This document shows, piece by piece, positions 36,801 to 47,565 of a DNA stretch of 64,000 nucleotides; the stretch's first letter is position 1, and every line of letters begins with the position of its first letter. Under the pieces are notes generated by a model, which had not been told where the DNA came from, did no database searches, and saw nothing but the letters and a program-made list of their open reading frames with translations. The translations under genes were made by a program, and so were the position numbers. This DNA is from Littorina saxatilis. Its lineage: Eukaryota > Mollusca > Gastropoda > Littorinimorpha > Littorinidae. The DNA is taken from the NCBI RefSeq assembly GCF_037325665.1, contig NC_090251.1, positions 21,769,948 through 21,833,947 on the forward strand, written 5' to 3'.

Positions 36801-39593
36801 ACTTTTTGGGCCTAGTTATCGCAAACAAACATTTTATTTTGGGGGTCTAATTAAGATACAATCCTTCTCGTGCAAATGATCATGTCAGCCACCCCAGATC
36901 TATCCTGGCCATCAGAGAATGCAAAAAATTAATTGATACTTCTACTTTGTACGTCTTGTACCTGTTAAACACAGCATAGAGCGGCACTCTTTGATCACTT
37001 GATATAATATAATTGAACTTCCCATCACAGAGATTGCAAAAAGCTCACAGACCAAGACCCTACTAACACAGTTCTACTCTTTACTCAAACATAATGAAGA
37101 CCGCAAAATAACATTTTCCAAAACAGAAAATAGAAATATGTCCCAATATCTTTTAAATGTAACTACGTTCGACATACTTTAAACCCAGTGGACAGAGCTT
37201 GATAATAAAGCATCAAGATGCACAAGTTTGTCACTCTGTGGAAACACGATCTCAGCACAGCTTTTACCTTCACAACTCAAAGGTACATAATTATATGTAC
37301 ACTTTGTTGTGCTTAATACTTGGCACACAACAAATTCCGTCGAACACACACAGGTACTTCTGAACACACAACAAATCAGATCAACACTCCACATATTTCT
37401 TGTCAAACACTGAAAGCAACAAGTCTTAAGTCCTTTGCAGTTACCTGTAAAAAGTTCCTGATAAATATATATCCAAATGTCATGCACCAATCCCAAAAGT
37501 GTAATAACACCACACAAAAACCACTTTTTCGTGAATCCAGTAAACCAGTACACAGAAACTGGAGAGAAAAGCAACACACACAACAAGAGTGAGGCAGAAA
37601 TATCAATAAAATCACAGCAGTCACTACCAATCTATGGCTCTCACCTTGACCAGGAAGTAATCACATAGGATAGGGGGAGGCTGAGGGGGGGGGGGGGGTG
37701 GAGGGAGCTTGCCTGGAGGGAGAATACACAGCTTATTGCCAAAAGTCATCAAGACCATAAATTCCCATCATAGAGCATCAGAGAACATAATGAAATAACT
37801 TCAGGATCAAGTAAAGAGGGATGATGCAACAGAACCAAGTGTGTATGCATATAATGGAGGGGATAGAAGTCACAGGCAGCAATACAAATTAAAAGAATAA
37901 AATGATAAATCAAAAAAACCTTGCCATCAAAGGATGTAACAATGGCAGTGCCCAAGGGGATGGGGAACAAACACTGCATGTTGGGGTGGGTGGGGGTGGA
38001 AAGGGTCAAGTGGGAGCAGGAAGCAAGGGGGAGGGAGGGGGGAGGGGGCTGTCAAGGGGGCAGGGGCAATTACAAACTGTCCAAGGTAAGACTCCTCCAT
38101 CTGATCTTTTCCAATCAATGGCTTTAAAACTCTCCTCTCCAAACATTGCCCAGGGCCAGACACACTGGGTGAGAAAGTGAAAGAAAAGAGGGTGGGGGAG
38201 GAGGTAGAGAAGCCTGTCACTAAGATGGGAGAGACTACCTTCATTAGCTGCCAATCACTGGACTCAAGGCAGTACACCACTGCAGCTTCCCCCCCAGGGC
38301 AGCAAGGGAGAGAGAAGAGCAGTCTGTCAACCTGTCACATCAAACCTGGGCCCAACACAGACTGTGGGGGGGACTCTCTACCTCTGATACATGTACCTGT
38401 CAAACTACACCTGCAGGGGTCAACATCCAATTGAAATCTGTCACTGACTAAGGAGAGTAGAAGGCAGACCGTCAGTTTTAGTCATAAACAAAACAACTGT
38501 CACCCAAACTATCATCGACTAGCATGCAGCATTCCACAACACATCAGATAGGATTTTACACCTTCAGGAACAGTGACTTATTCCAAATTCATTCGAAATG
38601 AGATCATCCCGTTCAACACGTCTGACAACAAGTGATCACAGATATTCAAATCACTATAACAGAGTACAAAGGTCTACTCAAGAAGAAGTTTTTTCAAATG
38701 CAGCAAAAATATGTTGATTGTCCAACAAAATAAAATTATCCTCATCCATTTACGAAAGCTAAGCCGGCCTCACTCTACATCACCTGAGGATTGTAACCAC
38801 CAAACCCTCCCCACTCATCGAACTCCAAGATCAGTATGCTCATCTGGTTAAACTTGACAAGAACAAAACTGTTTTATGATAGGTAAAGGTAAAGTTTTGG
38901 CACTCACAATGTTACCAACACCTTTTTGTTTAGGCCAAATACATTAACTGTTTGTTTCCAAATACAAGGCTTAAAATTAGGGTCAGTAGGTTGGTTACTT
39001 CTCTTTTTTCCCCTTTTTTTGATTGAAGACAATGAAGTTTTATTTTATTTACACAGACGCATGTTGCTTATTATTTGTTTGAAATCATGCCAGCTGTGTC
39101 CACTGGATATTGGAGAAGAGTAGCTTTCAGGAAAAGTTCCAGGGTCCGGAAAAAAAAAAGTTGTTCAGGAAATACGAAACATCTTTTTTTTCTTGGCCTG
39201 ATTAACACCCGAGTCATAAAGCGTTATCTGCATCCCACGGTACCAGCCTGTCATACGTGAAGATGATAACAAACAAAGTTACTTACATCTACACACACTC
39301 CCCCCATACTACACTAATGGTCCAATCTCTCCCCCTTTTCACACCCCCCCCCCCCCCCACCTGCACTCCTGATCCAAACTGTCCCCCCAACCCACCAGAA
39401 TGTTTTCTGTGGAGAAGTCGAGGTGCTCGGCTAGCATCTTCCAGTCGTTGTTGGTGACGGGGCTGGGCAGGTCCAGTTTGTTGGCCAGCTTGTTCCATGT
39501 TCCATACTTGACCAGTCGCCATGGTAACTGTCGCCCTTCCTCCAGCCGTCTCATCACGCTGCCGAAGCCAGGACCATCCATGTCCGCCTCCAT
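30441..39593 (-). CDS. Death-domain plus SEFIR adaptor, CIKS/Act1 (TRAF3IP2)-like
   Basis: Vertebrate Act1/CIKS is the cytosolic adaptor that binds IL-17 receptors through SEFIR-SEFIR contact and recruits TRAFs. The minus-strand join is 39593-39396, 35574-35424, 34571-34483, 34043-32840, 32350-32163 and 30812-30441: 2202 bases, 733 residues plus TGA, all GT-AG, all phases consistent. Residues about 12-117 form a MyD88-like death domain (DWKMLAEHLDFSTENIL, then NASVNSVAKALKQMNRDDAL). Residues about 147-547 are a His/Pro/Ser-rich, probably disordered linker. Residues about 548-710 are a SEFIR domain with box 1 VFVTYSSDS, then DFVVVCLSSAY, FVPLYMEG and a HLTYHWPRQYKDLLWML end like that of Act1. 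The ATG at 39593 has A at -3 and G at +4, with an in-frame stop upstream. Human Act1 (about 574 residues) lacks a MyD88-type death domain, so the name is by SEFIR and layout. Confidence 0.88.
30957..31597 (+). mobile_element. Helentron-like element, ATTTAGTCAAG family, short copy
   Basis: AACAAGTCGCGAAAGGC start, ATTTAGTCAAG box, CA block (31484-31525), terminal hairpin and A-run. Lacks about 230 internal bases present in 6130-7001. Lies in the last intron of the DD-SEFIR gene, opposite to its transcription. Confidence 0.75.
32163..32350 (-). CDS. DD-SEFIR gene exon 5: SEFIR box 1 half
   Basis: Lies between tttcag and gtaggt. With the carried G it reads AFRHIKVFVTYSSDSKHHRT and on through LCHCLDRNGFSCCVDV to RDWCSRKFKE. 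Matches Act1 KVFITYSMDT and the NGFQTAIDI segment. Phase 0 at the end. Confidence 0.92.
32840..34043 (-). CDS. DD-SEFIR gene exon 4: long low-complexity linker
   Basis: A 1204-base exon between tttcag and gtaaga. Its first part is rich in Cys, His and Pro (for example CSPCHPHHHP), then Ser/Pro/Gln-rich, then charged with VKRERGEANPS and FPMRVKPQTGG. One SLEE tetrapeptide fits the loose TRAF2/3-binding consensus, which is weak evidence alone. Length and disorder resemble the central part of Act1. The exon is much more GC-rich than its surroundings, which is why other frames also stay open there. Confidence 0.9.
34483..34571 (-). CDS. DD-SEFIR gene exon 3: acidic linker
   Basis: An 89-base exon between tttcag and gtcact, reading (D)IETRFELELMKPSMEAVEG then DDPCVTNMTQ. 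It completes an Asp codon at its start and ends in phase 0. No domain is recognised; it is acidic and follows the death domain. Confidence 0.85.
34765..35147 (-). mobile_element. tRNA-derived SINE in DD-SEFIR intron 2
   Basis: Reverse complement starts gcgcagtggtgtggtggtaa and contains gtgagttcgaatcccggtc (B-box-like). The (TTC)n tail is at the left. Near-identical flanks gaattctttt / gaactctttt suggest a target duplication. Confidence 0.75.
35424..35574 (-). CDS. DD-SEFIR gene exon 2: rest of death domain
   Basis: Lies between tttcag and gtcagt and reads LLENSKKPSSTEALFTNYLP then KKNASVNSVAKALKQMNRDD and ALQILLDAVP. It aligns without a gap to the RQLETQADPTGRLLDAW...GRDDVL half of MyD88's death domain as I recall it. 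It ends in phase 1. Confidence 0.88.
36291..36778 (+). mobile_element. Helentron-like element, GGCTCACG family, copy 1
   Basis: CAAGAGGCG, hairpin AAGCCTTCAAGGCT, GGCTCACGTAAG box, CA/CG microsatellite (36685-36735), terminal CACTTCGTGAGCC and CAAAAA. In intron 1 of the DD-SEFIR gene. Copies 2 and 3 at 52776-53200 and 56172-56861. Confidence 0.75.
37645..37680 (-). other. Possible 36-base cassette exon in DD-SEFIR intron 1
   Basis: A C-rich tract ending cccctcag is followed by 36 bases encoding PPPILCDYFLVK and a strong donor AAG/gtgaga. Both flanking junctions are phase 0, so inclusion would keep the reading frame and add 12 residues in the middle of the death domain. The domain is already complete without it, so this is either an alternative exon or chance. 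Confidence 0.3.
39396..39593 (-). CDS. DD-SEFIR gene exon 1: start and first death-domain helices
   Basis: Starts MEADMDGPGFGSVMRRLEEG and continues LPWRLVKYGTWNKLANKLDL to DWKMLAEHLDFSTENIL, ending at CTG before gtgggt (phase 0). An upstream in-frame TGA, with no ATG between, supports this start, unless a further 5' exon exists. Confidence 0.82.
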
Positions 39594-40136
39594 TTCCACC
39601 AGTGGCTGATGCTTTCCTCCGCTGTCGTGTGACTGGTTGTTGAAGTGTTCAGTTCAAGTGTTCAGTTTCTTTAGCGGGGCGGACAAACTAGGGTCATGTA
39701 GGTGTGTTCAGCCACAGTTTTCAAGATGAGTGCTTCTGAATGGCAGTCAATACAAAGAATGCTCAATGCCACGTTTTGTGTGACAAACAGCCTTAACTTC
39801 TGCAGCAGATTGCAACTAAGCTACTTGCACGGTAGCTGCCTGCTTGTCTGCTAGCTGACTTATGTTGTATTTATCAATGCAATGCTTTTCAAGAACAGCT
39901 TTTGTTGTGTAAAAAAATAAATCTTTCTAAGGGTTCAAAGAAACTAGCTCTGCCAGTATAAACTTGTTAACTTGTTTAAGTCAAGGAAAGCTTTAAGAAA
40001 TGTCGGACAATCACTGACAGGTATAAATATCTGTTTAATCATCACAAAAATGAAGACAGGCTGTAAATGTCCATACATGTGTCACGGACCATCCTATGTG
40101 ACTCTGAAACAGAAATAAAACCACATATGTAATACT

Positions 40137-40610
40137 TTGTTTATTTGTTTATTTGTTGCTTAACGTCCAGCCGACTACGCAGAGCCATATCAGGACGAGG
40201 AAGGGGGGGATGAAGGGGGCCACTTGTCAAGTGATTCCTGTTTACAAATGCACTAACCCATTACTTGTGTCCCAGCAGGCTTTAGTAAAACTAAATTAAT
40301 ACCTACTGGAAGATTACCAGTTTCCAGTATGTTAAAATAGGCTTAACCTATCTACTGCTGGACTTACATCAGAACACTAACAGATTAAACTATACATGAA
40401 TCGCGAGACAAGCGGCAAGAGAAGAGATTTTTGGAAAAAATACAGGTGAATGAGCAAGAAGGCAGAAAAAAGAAAAGAATTCATGAAGAAAAAGAGAGCA
40501 TGACAGGAAAGAGGAACCAAAAATCTACCTAACAGCAAACTAGAAAGCTCCTGCGGTTCCAAAAACAGGAGGGGCCTTTAATTTCATAACCGCAGTGCCC
40601 CACTGCGGGA
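40137..40610 (-). mobile_element. Young SINE, second copy
   Basis: Nearly identical to 12287-12762 in reverse, flanked by the 12-base duplication atatgtaatact (40125-40136, 40611-40622). Confidence 0.85.
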
Positions 40611-40641
40611 ATATGTAATACTGATGCACACGGAGTTGAAC

Positions 40642-41359
40642 AAGAAGAGCAAACGCTCGATCGAGTCACTTTCGCAGTTCTGAATATTATATGAGGCATC
40701 AGATGGACAGGAAGAAATTGCTATTCACAACACAATGAGTCACGTTCACATAAAATTTGAGCCCGGTCACTTTTATAGTTTCCGAGAAAAGCCCAACGTT
40801 AAGTTGTGTGTTGCCGAACAGAAAAGGCTAGTTATCTCCCTTGTTTTTCTGATAACGTTCGTAAAAGGCTACAGATGTAAATACTTTGATGTAAAGAATA
40901 ATCCTACAAAGTTTCAATCACATCCGATGAACTTTGTCAAAGATATAAAATGTCTAATTTTTCCTTTGACGCTGACCTGTGACCTTGAAAAAGGTCAAAG
41001 GTCAACGAAACCATCGTTAAAGTGTAGAGGTCATTGGAGGTCACGACTAAACAAAATATGAGCCCGATCGCTTTGATAGTTTCCGAGAAAAGATATAAAA
41101 TGTCTAATTTTTCCTTTGACGCTGACCTGTGACCTTGAAAAAGGTCAAAGGTCAACGAAACCATCGTTAAAGTGTAGAGGTCATTGGAGGTCACGACTAA
41201 ACAAAATATGAGCCCGATCGCTTTGATAGTTTCCGAGAAAAGTCCAACGTTAAGGTGGTGTCTACGGCCGGCCGGCCAGCCGGCCGGCCGGCCGGCCGGC
41301 CGGCCGGACAGACTAACACTGACCGATTACATAGAGTCACTTTTTCTCAAGTGACTCAA
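40642..41359 (+). mobile_element. Helentron-like element, GAGTCAC family, copy 3 with internal duplication
   Basis: Same ends as copy 2. A 150-base unit starting agatataaaatgtctaattt is present twice (from 40941 and 41091), doubling the AAGGTCAAAGGTCA block. The GGCC block is extended to about 40 bases (41269-41306). Confidence 0.8.
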
Positions 41360-42075
41360 TAACTATAACTTTAACTTGTAACTAAAAAACAAATATGGTT
41401 GCAACTGGATGTCAAATTGAAGTCTTAAGTTTCAGGAACTCTCTCACTTGTTACAATCACATCTGCCATTAATTTAAGTGTAATCTTGACATGTTTAGAA
41501 TAAGTCTAACAGGCTTATGGCTGTATAACACATGTACATCTGCATCAGGGTCCGCACGCATATCTGTGGGTGTCAGTATACATGTATCATGGTATGGAAG
41601 GGCATGAATAAGTAGATATTGTATTTTAATCTGTGCGCGTTATTCTCAGACAGTGAAATAAGTATGGGAGTATTGTGATGTTATTATCTGAACTTGCACA
41701 TTTCAACCGCGCACAGTGAACAAACAAAAATCACTCAGTCAGTCTAACTGGATGGGGCTACAAGGCAGGATGACTATTTCTTCTGTCCCCTTCCTCCTCT
41801 CTGAGTCTGAGTCTCTCCCTCCCCCCCCCCCCCCCCCCCCTTTCTCCCATCCCTACATGTAATATATATCCCTAATTCATCTGCCTGCAGGGCAGACACT
41901 TCAGACTGAAATTAAATGACACCCTCTTAGAATCTGATGGTTCCCCTGGGGGAATAACACAGCCTGAATGGGGGGTGAGGGGGGGGGGGGGGTAATAAGT
42001 GTCAACCTCACAGGTGTTGATGATGATGAGGAATTGTATGGGCGAAGATGCAGTGTTGATGATGAAGAAGGTGAC

Positions 42076-42078
<3 letters not shown>

Positions 42079-42144
<66 letters not shown>

Positions 42145-42157
42145 TGAAGAAGGTGAC

Positions 42158-42221
<64 letters not shown>
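42079..42221. repeat. Duplicated (GA)n microsatellite
   Basis: Two (GA)n runs of about 60 bases, each preceded by gatgaagaaggtgactgt, so the unit microsatellite-plus-leader was itself duplicated. A C-run at 41820-41840 and a G-run at 41980-41992 lie nearby. Another (GA)n is at 57000-57053. Confidence 0.9.
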
Positions 42222-42223
<2 letters not shown>

Positions 42224-43029
42224 GGAGAGAGGGGAAACGAGAGTGATGGTGTGTTGTTGTACATGTGATACACATTCACATGTAATAAACGCATGCATGA
42301 GTACTACTACTAGTTTTGTATGTCAGTGTTTGTGCATGTATCACGTTTGTGTGTTTATAAGTGTATGTACATGCATGCTGTCAAACCAGCCTCTGCCACC
42401 ACCTCTCTATAATGTGAACCAACTGTCCATAATGACTACCCAAAAGAATCCCGACCAGGGTTTATTTTCTATAATTCACCTTTCCATAGCAACCACCTGT
42501 CTATAATGACCTCTTTTGGTGAGTTCTTTAGCAGGGGTGTCGTTTGGATCGGCCCTTCGGCCAATCGCCGATTTGTTTTTACTTTGGCCAAAACTTTCAG
42601 ATCCTTATCGGCCAAATGTCCGAAAAGTATTCGTTTGAATCGGCACTGTCACAACATTGTGACTGATTCTATCAAAGTTGACTAGAACTAAAATGAGAAT
42701 GGCAGAACACCAGTAAAACAAAAACAGACTGTCACTGATGTGTGTCCAAAATGTGAGTGTCCTGGAGTGAGAGTGGTGTACCATGACTAGGAAAAATGTG
42801 ATTGAAGAATAACACCAGTAAACCCAAAACATGCTCAGCTGTCAGTCACACCATCACTGCATTGTTTCATTTTCCATAAAGATGTCATTAAATGCCCCCC
42901 CTCCCCCTGCTTTTAGAGTGTGTTTATGTTTTATTGGTGTTTTACCAGTCATGTGTGTTTATGTTTTATTGGTGTTTTAACAGTCATATTTCCCAAGACT
43001 TGTAAAGATGTGCACAAGATTGGAAGAGT

Positions 43030-43461
43030 TTTATTGTTTTATTAATCAATCAATCAATCAATGAGGCGCGGCTTATATCGCGCATATTCCGTGGGTACAG
43101 TTCTAGGCGCTCTGCAGTGATGCCGTGTGAGATGAAATTTTATACGGCCAGTAATTGCAGCCATTTCGGCGCATATTTACCTTTCACGGCCTATTATTCC
43201 AAGTCACACGGGTATAGGTAGACAATTATTAACTGTGCCTAAGCAATTTTGCCAGGAAAGACCCTTTTGTCAATCGTGGGATCTTTAACGTGCACACCCA
43301 ATGTAGTGTACACGGGGGGGGGGAGTTCGGACACCGAAGAGAGTCTGCACACAAAGTTGACTCTGAAATAAATTTCCGCCGAACCTGGGATCGAACTCAC
43401 GCTGACAGCGGCCAACTGAATACAAATCCAGCGCGCTACCAACTGAGCTATATCCCCGCCC
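43030..43461 (-). mobile_element. tRNA-derived SINE with (TTGA)n tail
   Basis: Reverse complement opens ggggatatagctcagttggt and has gtgagttcgatcccaggttc, good A and B boxes. The 3' end gcgcgatataagccgcgcc and (ATTG)n tail are shared with 48361-48680 and the head region with 60017-60407. Confidence 0.8.
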
Positions 43462-43592
43462 CTTAAAGTTAAAGGTTTGAAAAAGTTTCAGAGAACTGGT
43501 GTCTGTAGTTAAATCAGCAAAGCTGGTTGTTTCAGTTGCAGGATGCTACATATGTTCTGTGTTCCTAAGACAATGATTGTATTGGTGTTCCC

Positions 43593-44831
43593 TATCCTTA
43601 GCGGATTATGACTTTATTCAGTTATTCTGCAGAAAAACAAAAAATGCTGGAGAAAAACTGCATAATGTCATCTTTCGCGAGAGCAACGTTTTCTTCTGCA
43701 GTAAAACAGTTTTACTGCAGTAAAATTGAAATCAAGAATGCTGCAGTAAAACGGTGATGTTGTTTTGCTGGAGAAAAACTGTTTACACTTTTTCTTCACC
43801 ATTTTGGCATTATTCAGTTATTCTGCAGAAAAACAGAAATGATGGAGAAAAACTGTCTTTTCTGCAGCATTTCTGCATAATGTCATCTTTCGCCGAAGCA
43901 ACGGGTTTTTCTGGAGCAAAACATTTTACTGCAGTGAAATTGAAATCAAGAATGCTGCAGTAAAACGGTGCTGTTGTTTTACTGCAGAAAACCTGTTTAC
44001 ACTTTTTCTGCAGCATTTTGTACTGGCTCATTATAATGTTGGAGCACGCGAGAGAGATGGACTCATCCAGAATTACCAATAGTTGTGCGTGACACGAATG
44101 TATTTTGACTTCCTTTCCGCCGGAAGTTCAAAGTTTCAAATTAAACAATGGCACCTGTCAGCAACATTGTCACATTTTCCCAGACGAATGCAGTAGTCCA
44201 CTTCGTGTTCGATTTGCTTCAGAAATTGTTCACGTTCGGCTGCCATTGTGAAGTTGAATATAATGCCCTTATGCTACACACCTTTTGATTGGTAAACTGC
44301 GGAACAAACTATTATACTATCCCAGGGGGTGACGAATACAAACACTACTTTACAAGGTCGTTCGTTTTTCTCCAGAAAAACTGTCACAGACTATTCTGAA
44401 GAAAAAGTTAATCGCAATAATGCTGCAGAAAACCAAGTAAACATTATGCTTCAGAAAAACTGTTTTACTGCAGTAAAAAACGTTGCTTCGGCGAAAGATG
44501 ACATTATGCAGAAATGCTGCAGAAAAGACAGTTTTTCTTCAGCATTTCGGTTTTTCTCCAGAATAACTGAATAATGTCATAATCCGCCAAGAGCCAGTAC
44601 AAAATGCTGCAGAAAAAATGTAAACAGGTTTTCTGCAGTAAAACAACAGCACCGTTTTACTGCAGCATTCTTGATTTCAATTTTACTGCAGTAAAATGTT
44701 TTGCTGCAGAAAAAAACGCTGCTTCGGCAAAAGATGACATTATGCAGAAATTCTGCAGAAAAGAACAGTTTTTCTCCAGCATTTGTCTTTTCTGCAGAAT
44801 AACTGAATAAAGTCATAATCCGCTAAGGATA
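43593..44831. mobile_element. Long-TIR element built of CTGCAG palindromes
   Basis: Inverted ends TATCCTTAGCGGATTATGAC with gttccc at both flanks (43587-43592, 44832-44837). Both arms are arrays of ttactgcagtaaaa and tctgcagaaaaac, with blocks repeated within each arm. No transposase seen. Confidence 0.75.
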
Positions 44832-44968
44832 GTTCCCCTCTTGTGCTTCAATGTTGCGGTGACTTTCGATGAGCCAAAATAATAGCCGAACATTTTCCAA
44901 AATGTCCTAAAGCTTTCTGATAGTTTCGGCCAAATGTCCCAACATGAAAATGTCTAGCAACAGCCCTG

Positions 44969-45134
44969 CTTTTGGTGGTTGTTAACACCCCTGCTTTAGG
45001 TGGTTGTTAACACCCCTGCTTTAGGTGGTTGTTAACACCCCTGCTTTAGGTGGTTGTTAACACCCCTGCTTTAGGTGGTTGTTAACACCCCTGCTTTAGG
45101 TGGTTGTTAACACCCCTGCTTTAGGTGGTTGTTA
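44969..45134. repeat. 25-base minisatellite
   Basis: Six full units ctttaggtggttgttaacac plus ccctg (first unit with one change) and one partial unit. Units are almost identical, so expansion is recent. Confidence 0.95.
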
Positions 45135-47319
45135 TGGACAGGTTGACCTGTGGGGGGGGGGGGGGGTAGTCCCTGTACTCCCCTATTCTATCTCATGCTT
45201 CATCCTTCAACTACATGCCCTGTAAGAATGTTAATTGGTTGTAAGGGTCAAAAGACCCATGCATAGTATTTTTCTCAGAGTCCGAGGCTGCATGATCTCT
45301 TCTTTCCGTTTCCGCCAAGAATGATTTGTTGTTGTTACATTCATTCAAGTATTGACTGAAACAGTGAAAGTTAAAACAAGGGTGAAGGGTGAGGTTTGTC
45401 TCCGTAGGCGTAGGTATGTGTGTTTGTGTATCTGTCTATTTGTGCAAAGGATTTTTAAACAAACTACAGAACAGATTTTTATGAAAACTGATGCCCACAT
45501 TTAGTCGTAGCACACAAAAATTGTTGACCATATGTACATGGTTTATCTAGCGAACAGACAGCTTGACGCTATATATTTTTACAATGATGCGTAGAGCACA
45601 AATGGTTTTGATTATAAACACAGAACGAATCACATTTCCAAGCCACAACTAAGCAATTGATCAGCTTTAATTGCTTCAACTTTTCAAAACTGGCCACTTG
45701 CAAAACCTTTCTTGAACCTGGGAAACTAATCTTTAAAATCACTACAAACTGGCAACCTTCAAGGCGAAGAAGTGGTGTCTAAAAACATACATGTATGTGT
45801 GTGGGAGTCGAGTAAACATGGAATGTGGATAGACAGTAATAGTAATAGTAATACTAATAGACTCATGGATGATAAGAGTGAAACGATCAGCTGCTTTACA
45901 TTTACAGTACAAATATACCAGCAAAACTGTGAGAGTAAACATCATCAAAACCCGAAAATGTTATTCCTAAATTCCGAACACTCATTCAATGTTACTGCTC
46001 ATGCCCCCTAGACAGAGCCTGAAAATGGCTGTGGCATCAATGTCTTCTACTTCTAGTTCTACTGATGCCAAATGCAAAAGAGTATAGTATTATAACCATA
46101 AAGTAACTCCGCAAAAAAGTCAACGGCATACATTCGTATAATCTTAACCCTTTGTATATTCCATGTCTTTTCGTGTTCTGAGATTACCTAACGACAGAAT
46201 ACAAAAATAGCCGTCGAATTTTTCCAGCAAAACATCACAAGTAAACTGGAAATTCTCACCAACAAGGAAGTTCGCCGCCATGTTGAATGGAAGTCTGTGT
46301 CTGAGGTCAAGGCTGTATTTAGGTCACCAAGGGGTTCGCGATAGCGTACCAGTACCGGTAGGCCTATCTATGTGGATGTGTCAGTGCGGTGTGTGTGTTT
46401 GTGTCACTGTGGATGTGTGTGTGTGTGTGTGTGTGTGTGTGCTTGTGTGTGTGTGTCAGTGTGTGAGTGTTTGTGTTCATGTGTGTAGCGGTGTGGGGGG
46501 GTCCTACTAATTGCCGTCCGGAACCGTCCGAAGCCGTCCGAAGCCGTCCGGAACCGTCCGGGGGCCGTCCGGAACCGTCCGGAGGCCGTCCGGAGCAGTC
46601 CGGAACCGTCCGGGGGCCGTCCGGAGCAGTCCCGGGGCCGTCCGGAGGCACACACATTTATACATAATCTTCTTGTGTGTACGTGTACATGCATGTGTGT
46701 GTGTGTGGGTGTAAGTGTGTGTGTGTGTGTGTGTGGGTGTAAGTGTGTGTGCATGCAGATCTTTCTCTCCCTATCGATCGGCACACACATTTATTCATAA
46801 TCTTCTTGTGTGAGTGTGTGTGTGTGTGCGGCGGAGGCACACACATTCAGTATACATAATCTTCTTGTGTGTGTGTGTGTACATGCAAGTGTGTGTGTGT
46901 GTGGGTGTAAGTGTGTGTGCATGCAGATCTTTCTCTCTCTCTCTCTCTCGATCTCTCCACGGTTACTCAGGCATCATCCAACGCGCCCATCATCAGCGGA
47001 AGTCAGCTTCAACGATTGGAAGGAGCGAGTGGAACAATTCCTTGAGGAGGAGATAGATGAATGGACGAGACTGTCCAGAGTCCGTGCCAGCCTCAGAGGA
47101 CTTGCAAAGGTGCAGACGAAAGAATGTTGTACAGGCGGAGACACTTTACAGTCCATCTACGGGACAACAAAAACGTACAGTAGAGGATTTGTACCTCGAA
47201 TTCTGTCAGATGTCTACAACCAAAACAGAGACCCCAGCAGAGTTTCTCAGTGACTAGAATCTGTTATGATACTACATTAGGACTTTTAAACCCAAGACAC
47301 ATTAAAACATCGATTTCAT

Positions 47320-47565
47320 TCATTCAGTATTTATTAAGATCTTCTTTATCTTTATCATATTTTCCGGGCCGTTGTGACTTGAACATCCTTTGCACATGAA
47401 ATCCTGTTCAATCTCATCCATCTCTATGTATTGCTCCTTAGTGAGAACTTCACATAACGTATGAAACCACCTTTGGCATTTCCCACAAAAAACAGCATCT
47501 GTTTTGCATGATTTCTTGCAACAGCCACACGGCCATTGCTGTTGTCGACCCGGGCATCTTTGGCT
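47320..47565 (-). CDS. PHD-like zinc-finger fragment in the foldback element
   Basis: 81 open codons to TGA. Cys4-His-Cys3 spacing is seen in CGCCKKSC, FCGKCQRWFHTLC and FMCKGC, as in PHD fingers. The frame has a TGA just upstream, while another frame reads on (CHLKPKMPGS), so the gene is truncated or frameshifted. Role unknown: either part of a lost transposase gene or a captured host segment. A plus-strand coding-like piece (about 46960-47257, ending TPAEFLSD) converges on it and is not recognised. Confidence 0.5.
   Translation of the reverse strand, partial: SQRCPGRQQQWPCGCCKKSCKTDAVFCGKCQRWFHTLCEVLTKEQYIEMDEIEQDFMCKGCSSHNGPENMIKIKKILINTE

Larger units (their letters stand above)
42532..44968. 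mobile_element. Probable hAT-like element split by later insertions
   Basis: Ends CAGGGGTGTCG and (reverse complement) CAGGGCTGTTG, with shared gccaaatgtcc words near both ends. Interior carries a SINE (43030-43461) and the CTGCAG-rich element (43593-44831). Ends are imperfect, so this is tentative. Confidence 0.4.

Noticed and set aside
41872-42294. Ser/Leu or Arg/Glu repeat proteins from (GA)n and (CA)n arrays
   Set aside because: Translations of microsatellites, not genes.
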